Shown here: positions 45,125-55,341 of the stretch, piece by piece
Layout of the letters: each line of letters begins with the position of its first letter
Numbering within the stretch: the stretch's first letter is position 1
Source of the DNA: Choristoneura fumiferana
Taxonomy: Eukaryota; Arthropoda; Insecta; Lepidoptera; Tortricidae
DNA: 64,000 nt
Assembly: GCF_025370935.1 (NCBI RefSeq)
Contig: NC_133485.1
Coordinates: 18,299,159 to 18,363,158 of the forward strand
Direction of reading: 5' to 3'
The notes under the pieces: model-generated
What the model saw: only the letters and a program-made list of their open reading frames with translations
Database searches by the model: none
What the model was told of the DNA's origin: nothing
Made by a program: the position numbers and the translations under genes

Positions 45125-45420
45125 TTAGGGTTCCGTAGCCAAAATGGAAAAAACGGAACCCTTATAGTTTCGCCATGTCTGTCGGTCTGTCTGTCCGTCC
45201 GCGGCTTTGCTCAGGGACTATCAATGCTAGAAAGCTGTAATTTTGCACGAATATATATGTAAACTATGCCGACAAAATGGTACAATAAAAAATTCAAAAA
45301 TATTTTTTAACTGTACTTCCCATACACGTAAAGTGGGGGTGACTTTTTTCTCATCCAACCTTGCAGTGTGTGTGGGGTATCGTTGGATAGGCTTTTAAAA
45401 CCATTAGGCGGTTGCTAAAA
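45125..45420 (+). repeat. lepidopteran repeat family B
   Basis: AGGGTTCCGTAGCCAAAATG, AACGGAACCCTTATAG, GTCTGTCTGTCCGTCCGCGG and AGAAAGCTGTAATTTTGCAC. Similar wording occurs at 43925-44010 and 1845-1990. Confidence 0.6.
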
Positions 45421-46023
45421 CGATTTATCGATTCAGTGATTTGTTTGCAAAATATTTAACGGTATTTATAACGGTAGTTATTCGGGCTATGTCGGTAACC
45501 TTTAGTTCTACTGCGGATATCATCGTTTCTACTTCTATCCCGCAAAGAAACCCCGAGCATAGCCCTCTCCATAGCCCTCTGAGTGAGTTTTCTCATGAGA
45601 CACACACCCGCACCCGCACCAAGCAGTAGTAGTAGTAGTTGACTACGGATCTTTAAAAAATATCTCGAGGTAAACATTACATACACTAATAACATAATTA
45701 ATAATACAATAGCTTTTAATATATCGGATAATCGACCGATACTTTTCGCGTGTAATCCAGAATATTGCAATAAAAAGGTCAAGAGTATTATGGTGGCTTT
45801 CAATTCAACCCACCCATGCTTTTATATTAATCCAAACCCTGTTGGAAGGATGTCCCATGCTCAAGTTTAATCATAAGCTTAAGTATCGACTTCCAAACTG
45901 GCTGGCACCCGAAGATACGCTGACGCGACGTTTCAGTACCACAGGGTTGCGTACTTCTGGCTTGGTGGCTAGCCGAGGTTCCTTTACAGCTTCTAATTAT
46001 TACTCTTACAATCACATACCTAC
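45421..46023. other. downstream flank of HARBI1-like relic
   Basis: Minus frames of 115 and 105 codons lie here. Neither carries the expected C-terminal Harbinger motif. A hydrophobic run (LLLLLLGAGAGV) comes from AGTAGTAGT repeats. Confidence 0.4.
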
Positions 46024-46221
46024 CCAACAAGGCGGCCCTTTCATGTGTGCTGCAGAGATTTTCAAAGTGCTTCCTGAAGTTCCTGAGCTCCCCATTCTGC
46101 CACATAAATGAATCATGCGTCGCTCCACTATATGACGCGTCCACATTTAAAATTCAGTTCATATCATCACATATCTGAAAAGCAGAGAAAATTTTGTGTG
46201 GTTTAAATTTTTATATTATAC

Positions 46222-46392
46222 TAGCCTGTTACCCGCGACTCCGTCCGCTTAGAATTCGGTTCTCACTATCCTGCTGGAACTATGAAATTTTCCAGGATAA
46301 AAACTATCCTATGTCCTTTCCCGGGACTCAAACTATCTGTGTACAGAATTTCATCTAAATTGGTTCAGCGGTTCAGACAAACAGACTTAAAA
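46222..46392 (+). repeat. lepidopteran repeat family A
   Basis: ACTAGCCTGTTACCCGCGAC, AACTATCCTATGTCCTTTCC. In the intron before HARBI1-like block C. Confidence 0.8.
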
Positions 46393-47009
46393 ACCACTAC
46401 ACCTATCTTTTGGCTCTATCATCATGTATTATCCTAATCTAAGGCACTAAATTAGTGTATTGTACCTCAGATTTGGAAAGTTTGAAATCAATATGAAAGT
46501 TAGAATTTAATTATTTTGACTTCTATGCTTTGTTTACACACATAGGTAGTTCAGAAAATGAGTCAAATTCAAAAGTAATTTATTTCATAACCAATACAAT
46601 TCGGAATCTATGTATTTACTTACCAAAGATTACCAAAATTCTTTGCTGTACTACCTACCAACTCCCAGCGACACTAAATTACATGCTGTATCAAATAATT
46701 ACCTTTTTGTGACAAGGCCTAGCACCTAAAATATGATACACAAATTCCATGAAGACAAAAATCATTTTAAATATTGTATAAGAGTAAAGACACTATATGG
46801 GCTACTAAAAAAAAAAAAGAGTAAGTGCTTAACTACATATCACTTACCATTATTGTACATAAAGGGAGTGGTAATGTTTTCTCTTGAAAAATCTCCTCAT
46901 ACATTGTTGGCCCGATAACTGCAATAATGTGGGTGCAATTAATGGCACCACACATCCAGGGCAAATTAAATTTATTGTAGAATCTGCAAAACATACAGAA
47001 TAAGTAGTC

Positions 47010-47065
47010 AAAGTCAAAATATCTTTATTCAATTTAGGCTATAACAAGCACTTATGAAAGTAAAT
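47010..47065 (-). mobile_element. LINE family G tail fragment
   Basis: GTCAAAGTCAAAATATCTTT then GGCTATAACAAGCACTTATG, as at 41945. Sits just upstream (minus sense) of HARBI1-like block B. Confidence 0.65.
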
Positions 47066-47629
47066 ACATAAGTAGCATTTGCATGTCATATATATGTGCT
47101 TGTGATAAGATTTTCTATGGAGATAGCCTGCAGTTAATTTCCATTCCAGAAGTTGTGGCCATAAATATACTTTGGAATAACTTTTTTTAAATATTTATTA
47201 TTTAAACTGATAAACTAGCAGCTCATTGAACTAATACATTGTGGGACATTGGGACCCAATAGTCCCTTCCTACACATCCTTGATAATCTCCCCTACCATA
47301 AAACTTCAAAGCTGTAAGAAATCTGGAAAAATAAACAGTTGGTTTTTAGGTTGTTATTTCATCTTGCCATATTTCACTTTTAAATATACTCGCTGGCAAA
47401 TCTAACCACCCTCCTTCCTTAGGAATATGTACGAAGAATGAGCAGCACATTTGTCAGTGTGTATGTAATGACTCTTTGCTGGGAATCTTATTAATTTCAT
47501 AAAACTTTTACAGTATCTTTGTCTTGTGTGGTATGTACAGGCCGCTGACATTCTCTTTGTATTTTTTTATATTTGTAACCATTTTTCTTGCTTATTAGAT
47601 AATAGTGAGTGGTCCATATTTATATAATA

Positions 47630-47905
47630 CTACCTGGTGCCCACTACTCTATCTGCAAAGGATTTGCTTATTGCTATCCCGCAGGAGCTAAGAAATTTTC
47701 ATGGATTAAAAACTATCCTATGTCCTTTCCCAGGACTCAAACTACTTTTACATCGAATTTTGTCTAAATTGGTTCAGTGGTTTAAGTGTGTGCATAGAGG
47801 TAAAAGAAAGACAGACACTCTTTTGCATTTATAATACTAGCAACAGCCCGCAACTCCATCTGCATAGAATTCTATGTCCTTTATGGTATTTCATCTAAAT
47901 CAGGT
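47630..47905 (+). repeat. lepidopteran repeat family A, one copy and a deleted second copy
   Basis: 47630-47830 is a near-complete copy (ACTATCCTATGTCCTTTCCC). 47836-47905 (ACTAGCAACAGCCCGCAACT) is a second copy with its middle missing. Both are inside the HARBI1-like intron. Confidence 0.7.
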
Positions 47906-48170
47906 CAAAAGTGCCACAAAAATTCTAGGCTCTGATAATATTAGTATGATTACTATGGATAAGGGCTTACCTTTATGGTAGGGTCGATTCCACGGCTATT
48001 TAGCTTAGGAGGAAGTAAGGGTACAACCTCCGCACAGAGGGCCTTAAACACCTGAGTCAGCCAGAAGGGTCTTGGAAATAAATCATTCACGGTCTTCGCG
48101 TACTTGCCTTTGGCGGTCAGTTAGATATTCAGGTAAAGCTTCTTCTATTAATAAAATCGTTTCATTAGTT

Positions 48171-48874
48171 CTACTAAAAAAAAGAAACGAATTTTCAAAA
48201 ATCTTTAAAAATTTCTGCTACAAACATGCAATTGCTGTGGAAAATTTCATTTTTGTAAATATCTACTGAGAATGTAAGTCTTATTCTTTACACAACTGCC
48301 CAAAGAAAAAAAAGAGTTTTGCCTAGTTTTACTAGACAATGTACGAAATTGACTGCTTGCGTAGCTTTCTTTAGAAGTATTTTAATAATTTCTCCTATGT
48401 TTTCGAGTGAAAGAAACTTCATTTATCTTAAAAGAAATAAGATAACTGTTTTAAGTAAGAAAATGCTGTTAAAACTGCCAAAGATTTGTACTTATTAAAT
48501 TAAATAAAAACACAATTACATTGAAAAAGCTGGATTTGTCACTGTCACACACAAGTTCACATCAAAACAAACAAAATCGTCCACAAGGTCGCTTTTCCTG
48601 CAACATTCATTGAATCGAAGCCAAAACGACAACTATCGTGTGATTTTGACATTTCTACTCGAAAATCTTTATGTCAAAACTCGAAATCGTTGGCGAAGTT
48701 TGCTTTTCATGGTAGGCCAAAACCGTAACCAATCTCGAAGTTAGAGTTTCGTAGTAGACAAAACCGCTCGAAACTAGTCGAAACGAACTTCGGATCGAAA
48801 ACGAAATCGAAGTAACTACGTGGTAGCAAATCATCGATTCGAAGCCCGTAACTTCCAACTTCGAGTTTCGTGGT
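48171..48874. other. no gene seen; CGAA-rich block
   Basis: 48655-48870 repeats CTCGAA, AACTTCG and CGAAATCG words on both strands, like the core of the 30109-31097 element. Probably transposon-derived. Confidence 0.45.
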
Positions 48875-49379
48875 AGGGCTATCGCGTATGAATTCGCCAC
48901 TAGAGGCGCTAGTGTAGCGTGAGGTCTCCGAAACGTCAAATCTCATAGTTTTTGGGTGAGCTACGCGGGTTTATTTATAATTAGAATAATTTTGTGAATA
49001 TTTTGCAATATCTGAAATTAATTATGGCAAATATGCGTTCCGGGCCAATAAATGTCTGAGTTTTGAGACAGTTTTGTCTTTCGGAAACCTTTGTCCTCCC
49101 TTTTTTCCAAACAAAACGGGGACTATGCAACATTGTGGCATGCTCGATATTTTATGGTACGGTTTTAAGGTGTATTAAATAGGTGTCATTGGCAGTTATG
49201 GACGCTAACCAAAAGCGACCGATTGCCACTAAACAAAAAAGTTGAAGTTGAAGTAGGTGTATTAAATATGATTTTAATCTAAACTTTGTATGCACGCCTG
49301 TAATAACAGACTTTGAAAGCCATACTTAAAAACCTCACGCAACAGTGCGCCATCTAGTGAGACAAAAAACGATAGCCCT
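48875..49379 (+). mobile_element. AGGGCTATCG MITE, copy 2, with nested 73-bp insertion
   Basis: Same ends and body as copy 1. At 49182-49254 a 73-bp segment ending GTTGAAGTTGAAGT is inserted, flanked by the 14-bp duplication AGGTGTATTAAATA (49168-49181, 49255-49268), which suggests a retroposed fragment. Confidence 0.85.
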
Positions 49380-49745
49380 CATTCGACGATTCAGTTTAGG
49401 TGCCTACATTGAACTGCTCTGCGTTTGGATCGTTTATGAAAAGATCATGGTAGGCCCCCAGGTTCCACATAATAAGGTGCCGTTTTAAACCACTGATAAT
49501 TGGTGAAATGAAGGTGAAATGATATAAGAAGAGTAAATCAGACAACAATCAATTGATATCGATTCGATAGTTTATGTTTTAGAACACTTAATCAATGTTT
49601 TACTATTCCGTCAGTTAGTACTGTTTTATGGCGTTTGCTATGCTTTATCTAGTAGGCGCTAACTATCTCTTTTTAGTCTGCTAGAAGGGACAAAATTCCA
49701 AATTCTAACTCAGACACATACAAAGACAACTTCCGACGCTCTTCC

Positions 49746-49962
49746 CAGTGGCGTAGCTACCGGAGGGCTAGACGGGGCAGTGCCCCGGGGCCTCCAAGCT
49801 CAGGGGGCCCCTCGGACTCTGACTTACAAACTGTAAATGACAAATGTGGAGTATGTCAAATTCTGAACATGACTAATACGGAACAAACGATTTTAAATAG
49901 TTTCAGTTGGGGCCCTAGTTTATTTTTTGCCCCAGGGCCTTTGGTTACCAGCTACGCCACTG
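49746..49962. mobile_element. hAT-type MITE (217 bp)
   Basis: Termini CAGTGGCGTAGCTACC and GGTTACCAGCTACGCCACTG. Perfect 8-bp target duplication GCTCTTCC (49738-49745, 49963-49970). The interior has GC-rich arms (GCCCCGGGGCCTCC and GGGCCCTAG). Confidence 0.92.
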
Positions 49963-49970
49963 GCTCTTCC

Positions 49971-50894
49971 TTTGCACTTACTTCGGTCTCCAGGCATAAC
50001 ACCCCTAAAATTTGACGTGTCTCAGTGTCTGTCAGTGGCATTATAGCTCCCAAACGGACAGACCGATTTTGATGCGGGTTTTTAATTAATATTTAATATA
50101 TTATAGGCAGCGCTAGTGTTGAAGCATATTAGTCTAATAATAGTAGGGCCAAGGGCTCCCCCCCCCCGCCCCCCGCTCTAGAGATTCTAAAAAAGTTGCC
50201 AAATATAAAGCAAGCAAACCAAAGTCCGTGTGAAGGTACGTGTACATGTAAACTTCATGTGCTGTCGACTTCACCAACATTTAATTTTTGTCTCACTCTC
50301 CATAATATCAACAAGCACCCCCCCCCCCCCCTCTCGGGCTATCGGCTGGCGACGCCGACGCAGATATCAGTGATGCACTCTCTGTTTAGTTTATCGGAAT
50401 AAACAGAGACAGCATTTATCTGTCTCATACATTTTGCCGATGACTGGTGAAGCAGGTCCTTAGTGTTTTGTTTATTTTCTCATTCAATTTACGAGACAAA
50501 ACTAATATTTTAGGGCCTGGCGCGCGCGGGTGCAGCTAAAACATTATCGCTGCTCATACTACTTATTTTCCAATAGGCATCCACCCGCTCCGTACAAACC
50601 GCGTCAGCTAGCTTTGAGAAACGAGGCCCTCATGGAGGATCGATTGAAACCTAGTATGTAGGTGAGGTAGACGACTATTGTTCCATTCCTGCTGGCTCGT
50701 GCTGAGGCACCGACTTCGAGCTAGTAGGTACCTACCTAGAAAAATATTTTCAAGTGTTTTGTAGTCGGTTCCATTTTTTGTTATTTTTTATTTTACTGAA
50801 GTCGGTTACTTTTTTGTAAAAAAATATATTTAATTCTCATTTCAGCTGTCGTGTTTTACCGACCGTGCGGTAAAGGGTTAAGCAACAAGTCATG
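49971..50894. other. repeat fragments, no gene
   Basis: 50015-50085 is a family C piece (GACAGACCGATTTTGATGCG). Poly-C tracts follow. 50690-50830 shares GGCTCGTGCTGAGGCACCGA wording with 51665-51700. Confidence 0.5.
50159..50335. repeat. poly-C tracts
   Basis: Runs of C at 50159-50176 and 50318-50332 within a short interval. No repeat family was assigned. Confidence 0.8.
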
Positions 50895-51012
50895 AGACTC
50901 AGGGCGCCCTACGCTACGTTTTCCCGTCCGTGGTCTCCATTCGAGGACTCTTCTATTCCACCGTTCATCGGTCCTGCGACAGACGTGGCCAACCCAACGC
51001 CACTTCAGCGAA
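50895..51012 (-). mobile_element. RTE-clade LINE relic (internal fragment)
   Basis: Minus frame reads LKWRWVGHVCRRTDERW, then RRVLEWRPRTGKRSVGRP, matching the other RTE copies in this window. Confidence 0.7.
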
Positions 51013-51282
51013 TCAATTCCTTGAGCAACGTCGGTATGTACTAATCGCTAGTAAGCATGAATTAGGTAGTTTCCATTTTAGTTTTATCATCTTAGTAATT
51101 GTTATCTTCCGTAATTCCTCTATAATTAAACTAATGAGCGACCGATTAGGCTTTGCGCTGTGTCAGCATGATATTTGCCGGATAATGGCCATCCGTGTTT
51201 TTATCAGATACTTGAAAACATCTTATTATTAACCGACGAAAAAAACGGAGGAGGTTCTCAAGTCGACGCGTATATTTTTTTT

Positions 51283-51565
51283 ATGTATGACCACGCATAA
51301 CTTTTCACAGAGTAGTTATATTTTGATAATTATTTTTTTAATGGAAAGGGTACACCCCGAGGGTGGTCCCATTTAAATTTGGGAAAAATATTCCTACCCT
51401 AAGAGTAGGAAAACAGGGGATGATTGATTGTTCAGTCACTGATTGTAATGTATGACCAGGCATAACTTTTTACAGAGTAGACTGATTTTCATAATTATTT
51501 TTTTATTGGATAGGGTACAACTTGAAGTTGGTATTATATAAATTTGGAAAAAATTATCCCAAGGG
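51283..51565 (+). repeat. two direct copies of about 115 bp, 165 bp apart
   Basis: ATGTATGACCACGCATAACT (51283) and ATGTATGACCAGGCATAACT (51448), each followed by an AATTATTTTTTTA stretch and GGGTACA. Part of an unnamed interspersed repeat. Confidence 0.7.
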
Positions 51566-51574
51566 TGAGAAAAA

Positions 51575-51805
51575 AGTAAAAAATAAAAACTTTTTAACAA
51601 AAAAATTGAACCACGAGCCATCAGGAGTGATAGAAGCCCATTTGGCAGACGACTATAGGTCCACTCCTGATGGCTCGTGATGAGGCACCGACTTCAAACT
51701 AGTACCTAGATTAAAGTTAAATAGGAGAAAAAGGTTTATTATTCTTTTGTTTTCTGTTTTTTCGGCGGTTCAATTTTTTTGTTAAAAAGTTTTTTTATTT
51801 TAAAT
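51575..51805. repeat. nested inverted repeats
   Basis: Outer pair: AAACTTTTTAACAAAAAAAT at about 51587 and its complement near 51780. Inner pair: CACGAGCCATCAGGAGTG (51611) and CACTCCTGATGGCTCGTG (51661). Confidence 0.7.
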
Positions 51806-51958
51806 TTCATCATCCTAGTCTAGTTAAATGCGGTAAAAATCACCCGCTCGTTTGCAACCCTATGTTCTAAGACTTAGAATATAGGGTTGCAAGCGTTGTT
51901 ATCTCTGGGAAAACGCTTATTATCGAGTTTTAGCCAGAGCTAAGTTCAGTCGGCCGCG

Positions 51959-52183
51959 GGTACCGTAAACTGCTTCAACTTTGCCCTCTGGCCCCAACAT
52001 TGCCTGATTCGATTTAGAGTCTATAACTTAGCACCCTTTAGGCTTTAAAACTTTTATCCCCCCGTAATAATAATTCCCGTGTAGATAAAAGTTTAAAACC
52101 TATAAGAGTGCTAAGTATCGACTCTAAATCAACTCGGGCAATGTTGGGGCCAGAGGGCAAAGTTGAAGCAGTTTACGGTACCT
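51959..52183. mobile_element. palindromic MITE with about 100-bp arms
   Basis: GGTACCGTAAACTGCTTCAA at the left and its complement at the right end. Arms 51959-52060 and 52085-52183 diverge slightly. A separate 37-bp hairpin (GCAACCCTATGTTCTAAG) lies just left, at 51856-51892. Confidence 0.8.
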
Positions 52184-52877
52184 ACTTTGATATATGTATT
52201 TACTTACCATCATTTACCGACCATGCGTGTTATGGGACCAAAAAAAACCAAGTTCAATTTTAAATCTTTTTTCTTTCTTGCTGATTCTATCTTCTTCCAT
52301 TTTAATTCATATTGTACATAAAACAAAATATATATATATACAAAATGCATAACGCCCACACTACAGATTCTATACAACTCATATTTCAAAATCTTTATGC
52401 CATTAACTCTTAACTAGAATACCTACTCAGAGTTAGCTATTTCACCACGGCCACAAAGTCTAACTCCCTGCTATTTCCACACTTTCTGACAAATTTCTGC
52501 CATTTTGAGCACCGGCCGCACGAGTGCGTCGACCATTAGTGTACTGTTACCAGCACCAATATCTAACACAGCAAAGTGTTCATAAATCCCGAAAGACCGA
52601 AAGACCGCCGAAAGACGTCGTGTTCCGGGGCACCATGGCGCAGATGATAGCGACCAAAATAGCGACGTCGGAGACGGTGACTCGACGGGTTCACGCCGTT
52701 TTGTCACCAAATTAGTTTTAAATATTATTGATTATAAATATGTATGTTAGTCTGTAAGGTATTTATTGTATGGGCCAAGTTGCCCGAAATGAATGAAACT
52801 GGTTCACGACTATTTCCGAACACAGGCGACCGTCCATCAATCATCATACTTATTAAGTGACGTTATATCAAATATAT
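52184..52877. other. no gene identified
   Basis: A minus frame at 52710-52471 reads YEHFAVLDIGAGNSTLMV, superficially like a methyltransferase motif, but nothing around it supports a gene. Confidence 0.4.
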
Positions 52878-54577
52878 GCACAGCGTGTATTTTTGATACT
52901 ACCTCAAAACTTAGGGTGGTTAGTGAAGGCCCTAATAATCACGGTTTGTTATGTTTTAGTAAAAAAAAATACTTATTATTTTACTTACAAAATTAATTAG
53001 CACGCAATGTATCACTACGTGATACTACTTTGTTTTAATTCAACACCTTGCACTTGTTGACGTGACAGCTGTCACAGAACGCTACTCTCTCGTATCAAAT
53101 TATTGTAGTACGCCTTAGATGAATGATTGGTCTCGCGCGCTCGCTCGACTAGATACCGCCGGCGTACTTGTCAAATGCGGCAACAAATAGTACGCCGAAA
53201 TCGGCGTACCTGAGCCCGAGGCGAGTTCGCGTTGCAAACTGTGCGTAATGTGCATGTCCCGAATTTTTGTTAAATTTTGGTCATAAACCGAAGTAAAATG
53301 CCAGTTTTCGCAGTGAAACTGTTTAAAAATAATACTACTAGAAATAAGAAGGACACTGGGATCACATACCATCAGTAAATATCGTATAATTTCGAAATTA
53401 CAAAATAAAATAACATGAACCCTAAACGCCATTCTGTGTTGCCGCGTACACAAGAATCAAATTCCCCGTGGTTGAGATTTTAATAAATTGAATTTTATTG
53501 TTATCATCATTAAATGATGATAAATTTAATAACTTATTTTATTTAAGTATCTAACGTAATTATTATATATACATAACCTAGTTCTATATTATTAATGTTT
53601 ATCTTTGTGATATTATACACTGAAGGTGTATAAATTGTTACCCGACACTATTTAATTAAGGGGTGAATTGTCTTAAAATTAAAAATGTTTTTCGTCTTCC
53701 CAGTCAAAGGCCCGATCAGCTGATTTACTTAGGTATTACTGGAAACGAAAAAATTTTTTTCGTATTTGTACTCATTTTCCTAAAATGTTAACTTTTACCC
53801 GACTGCCCGAAGGAGGGTTATGTTTTTTATGCGTATGTAAGTATGTATGTATGCATGTACCTATGTATGTATATTTTGTAAACAATATTTTTATTTTTAG
53901 TTTAATTAACCTGTAAATTATATTAGGTTTACTTATAGGTGCAACGTGTTAAGTACGCAAAACTTCTTAGTTGGTGACTCAGTCCATGAATTTTCAGTAA
54001 TAATTTGTAAATATTGAATGTCCTTAAATATATATATATTTTAATTAAAAGTGAGGCCTGATCATTAATATACCTACATCATACCTACCATTTTTTTGAA
54101 GAAGAAACCTACGCCTAACCTATACACAAACATATTAATACATTCACTCTTAATTACTTCTTAATTTCTAAGTATTTCCCAAGATACATTTTGTATCCAG
54201 TAACTTAATAGACCACAGAATAATTTATTTTCCCAATAATTCGGGTAACAGTGGAGCAGCTGGCAACACAATTCGTCACGCACACTAGCATCCTTGCAAA
54301 TTGTCTTACACCGTTCTTACGCACACTACAATATTGAGTTGCCGCATTCACGAACGTTTTGTTTTTAGTTACCGCGGTATCTAGTCGAGCGAGCGCGCGA
54401 GACCAATCATTCATCTAAGAGGTACGCATTTGCATTGCTGCTCGAAAATATTTCAAAAATTAATTACGCTCTGGTAGCTAATTCTAAATTAACAATTTGT
54501 CTTGATATCGGTTCACAGCACTTAAATCTTCGTCTGGTTACAGTTTGAGGTAGTATCAAAAATACACGCTGTATGTA
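52878..54577. repeat. long inverted-repeat arrangement (about 1.7 kb) with two conserved arm blocks
   Basis: Outer blocks CAGCGTGTATTTTTGATACT (52879) and its complement (about 54555). Inner blocks of about 50 bp around GGTCTCGCGCGCTCGCTCGA (53127) and its complement (54380). Sequence between the blocks is not similar in the two arms. Could be an old TIR element or two inverted relics of one family. Confidence 0.55.
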
Positions 54578-54827
54578 TAATGCACCTTTATGAACTTTAG
54601 TTTACCCCAAATTAATGACATGTAAACTTCGGATATCTATAGAGAGCTGTTGCAACTACTACAAAAAGGATAGTTCCCTCTTTTTCCTAAAGATGACATC
54701 GTACAATTTCAAGTTTTGGGGGGTTTCAACTACTCTTTAAAAATAATATTTTAGAAATATTTACATCTAAATTTATACTCTATTGCATCTGCACCTACAA
54801 CGACTGACAACTGTCACATAAGTATGT

Positions 54828-55010
54828 ATGTATGTATGTATGTAAACTCTTTATTGCACATAAAAATAAAAATACAAATACACAGAGAGGAGAACAAAGG
54901 CGAGCTTATCCCTAAAAAGGGATCTCTTCCAGCTAACCTAGTTAGGAAAAACATTTGGTTATATAGAGGATAAGCGGAAAATTACGTGCGGTAAAGAGAC
55001 AAAACAGAAA
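54828..55010 (-). mobile_element. LINE 3' end (minus)
   Basis: ATGTATGTATGTATGTATGT then AAACTCTTTATTGCACATAA and GGGATCTCTTCCAGCTAACC: the minus-strand end of a common lepidopteran retroposon with an AATAAAGAGTTT end. Similar ends occur at 8195-8220 and 23335-23360 on the plus strand. Confidence 0.6.
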
Positions 55011-55341
55011 TACTCAAAAGAGATAAAATAAATACAACATTATTTACATTAAGACACATTACACATTACATACATTACACACACATACACACATTACATT
55101 ACATAAACATACATTATTCATAACTATTTATTTATTATTCATAGTTAGTTTTACATTATTTATAAGTAGTGTGTGACAACGCTCTCCGAAGCCGAAATTA
55201 GCCGAGTCTCTTTCCAAAGACCGATGTGCAATCTTTATGACCGGGTAGGTATTTCTAGAGCCGGTGAAACGTGTCAGATATTTTAACAAACTCCGCTGTG
55301 GCGCTGTGACTGAAGGTACTCAGTTTTCAATCCCGATTATA

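Larger units (their letters stand above)
46024..48170 (-). pseudogene. HARBI1-like (PIF/Harbinger transposase-derived) gene, decayed
   Basis: Three minus-strand blocks match HARBI1/Harbinger nuclease proteins in order. Block A (about 48170-47971) ends VFKALCAEVVPLLPPKLNSR then GIDPTIK and donor GTAAGC; an upstream part, EALPEYLTDRQRQVRED, is in another frame. Block B (46983-46848) follows TTTTGCAG and reads FYNKFNLPWMCGAINCTHI, then shifts frame to FFKRKHYHSLYVQ. Block C (46174-46024) follows GCTTTTCAG and reads ICDDMN, stop, ILNVDASYSGATHDSFMWQN, ending LLG at GTAGGT. The first DDE residue, Asp in GxIDGTH, is Asn (GAINCTH); the second catalytic region (DASYSGATHDS) is kept; the C-terminal VERxIGxLK region is not found. 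One internal stop and two frameshifts mark it as a pseudogene. The introns hold lepidopteran repeats. It could be a dead transposon or a dead domesticated gene. Confidence 0.72.

Noticed and set aside
45456..45803. Small membrane protein
   Set aside because: The hydrophobic run derives from AGT trinucleotide repeats and no start context or homology supports it.
52471..52710. Methyltransferase fragment (LDIGAGNST)
   Set aside because: A single glycine-rich string in a short frame, without further motifs or splice context.
53115..53453. 112-codon minus-strand ORF
   Set aside because: It spans one arm of the 52878-54577 inverted arrangement; no domain or codon signal recognised.
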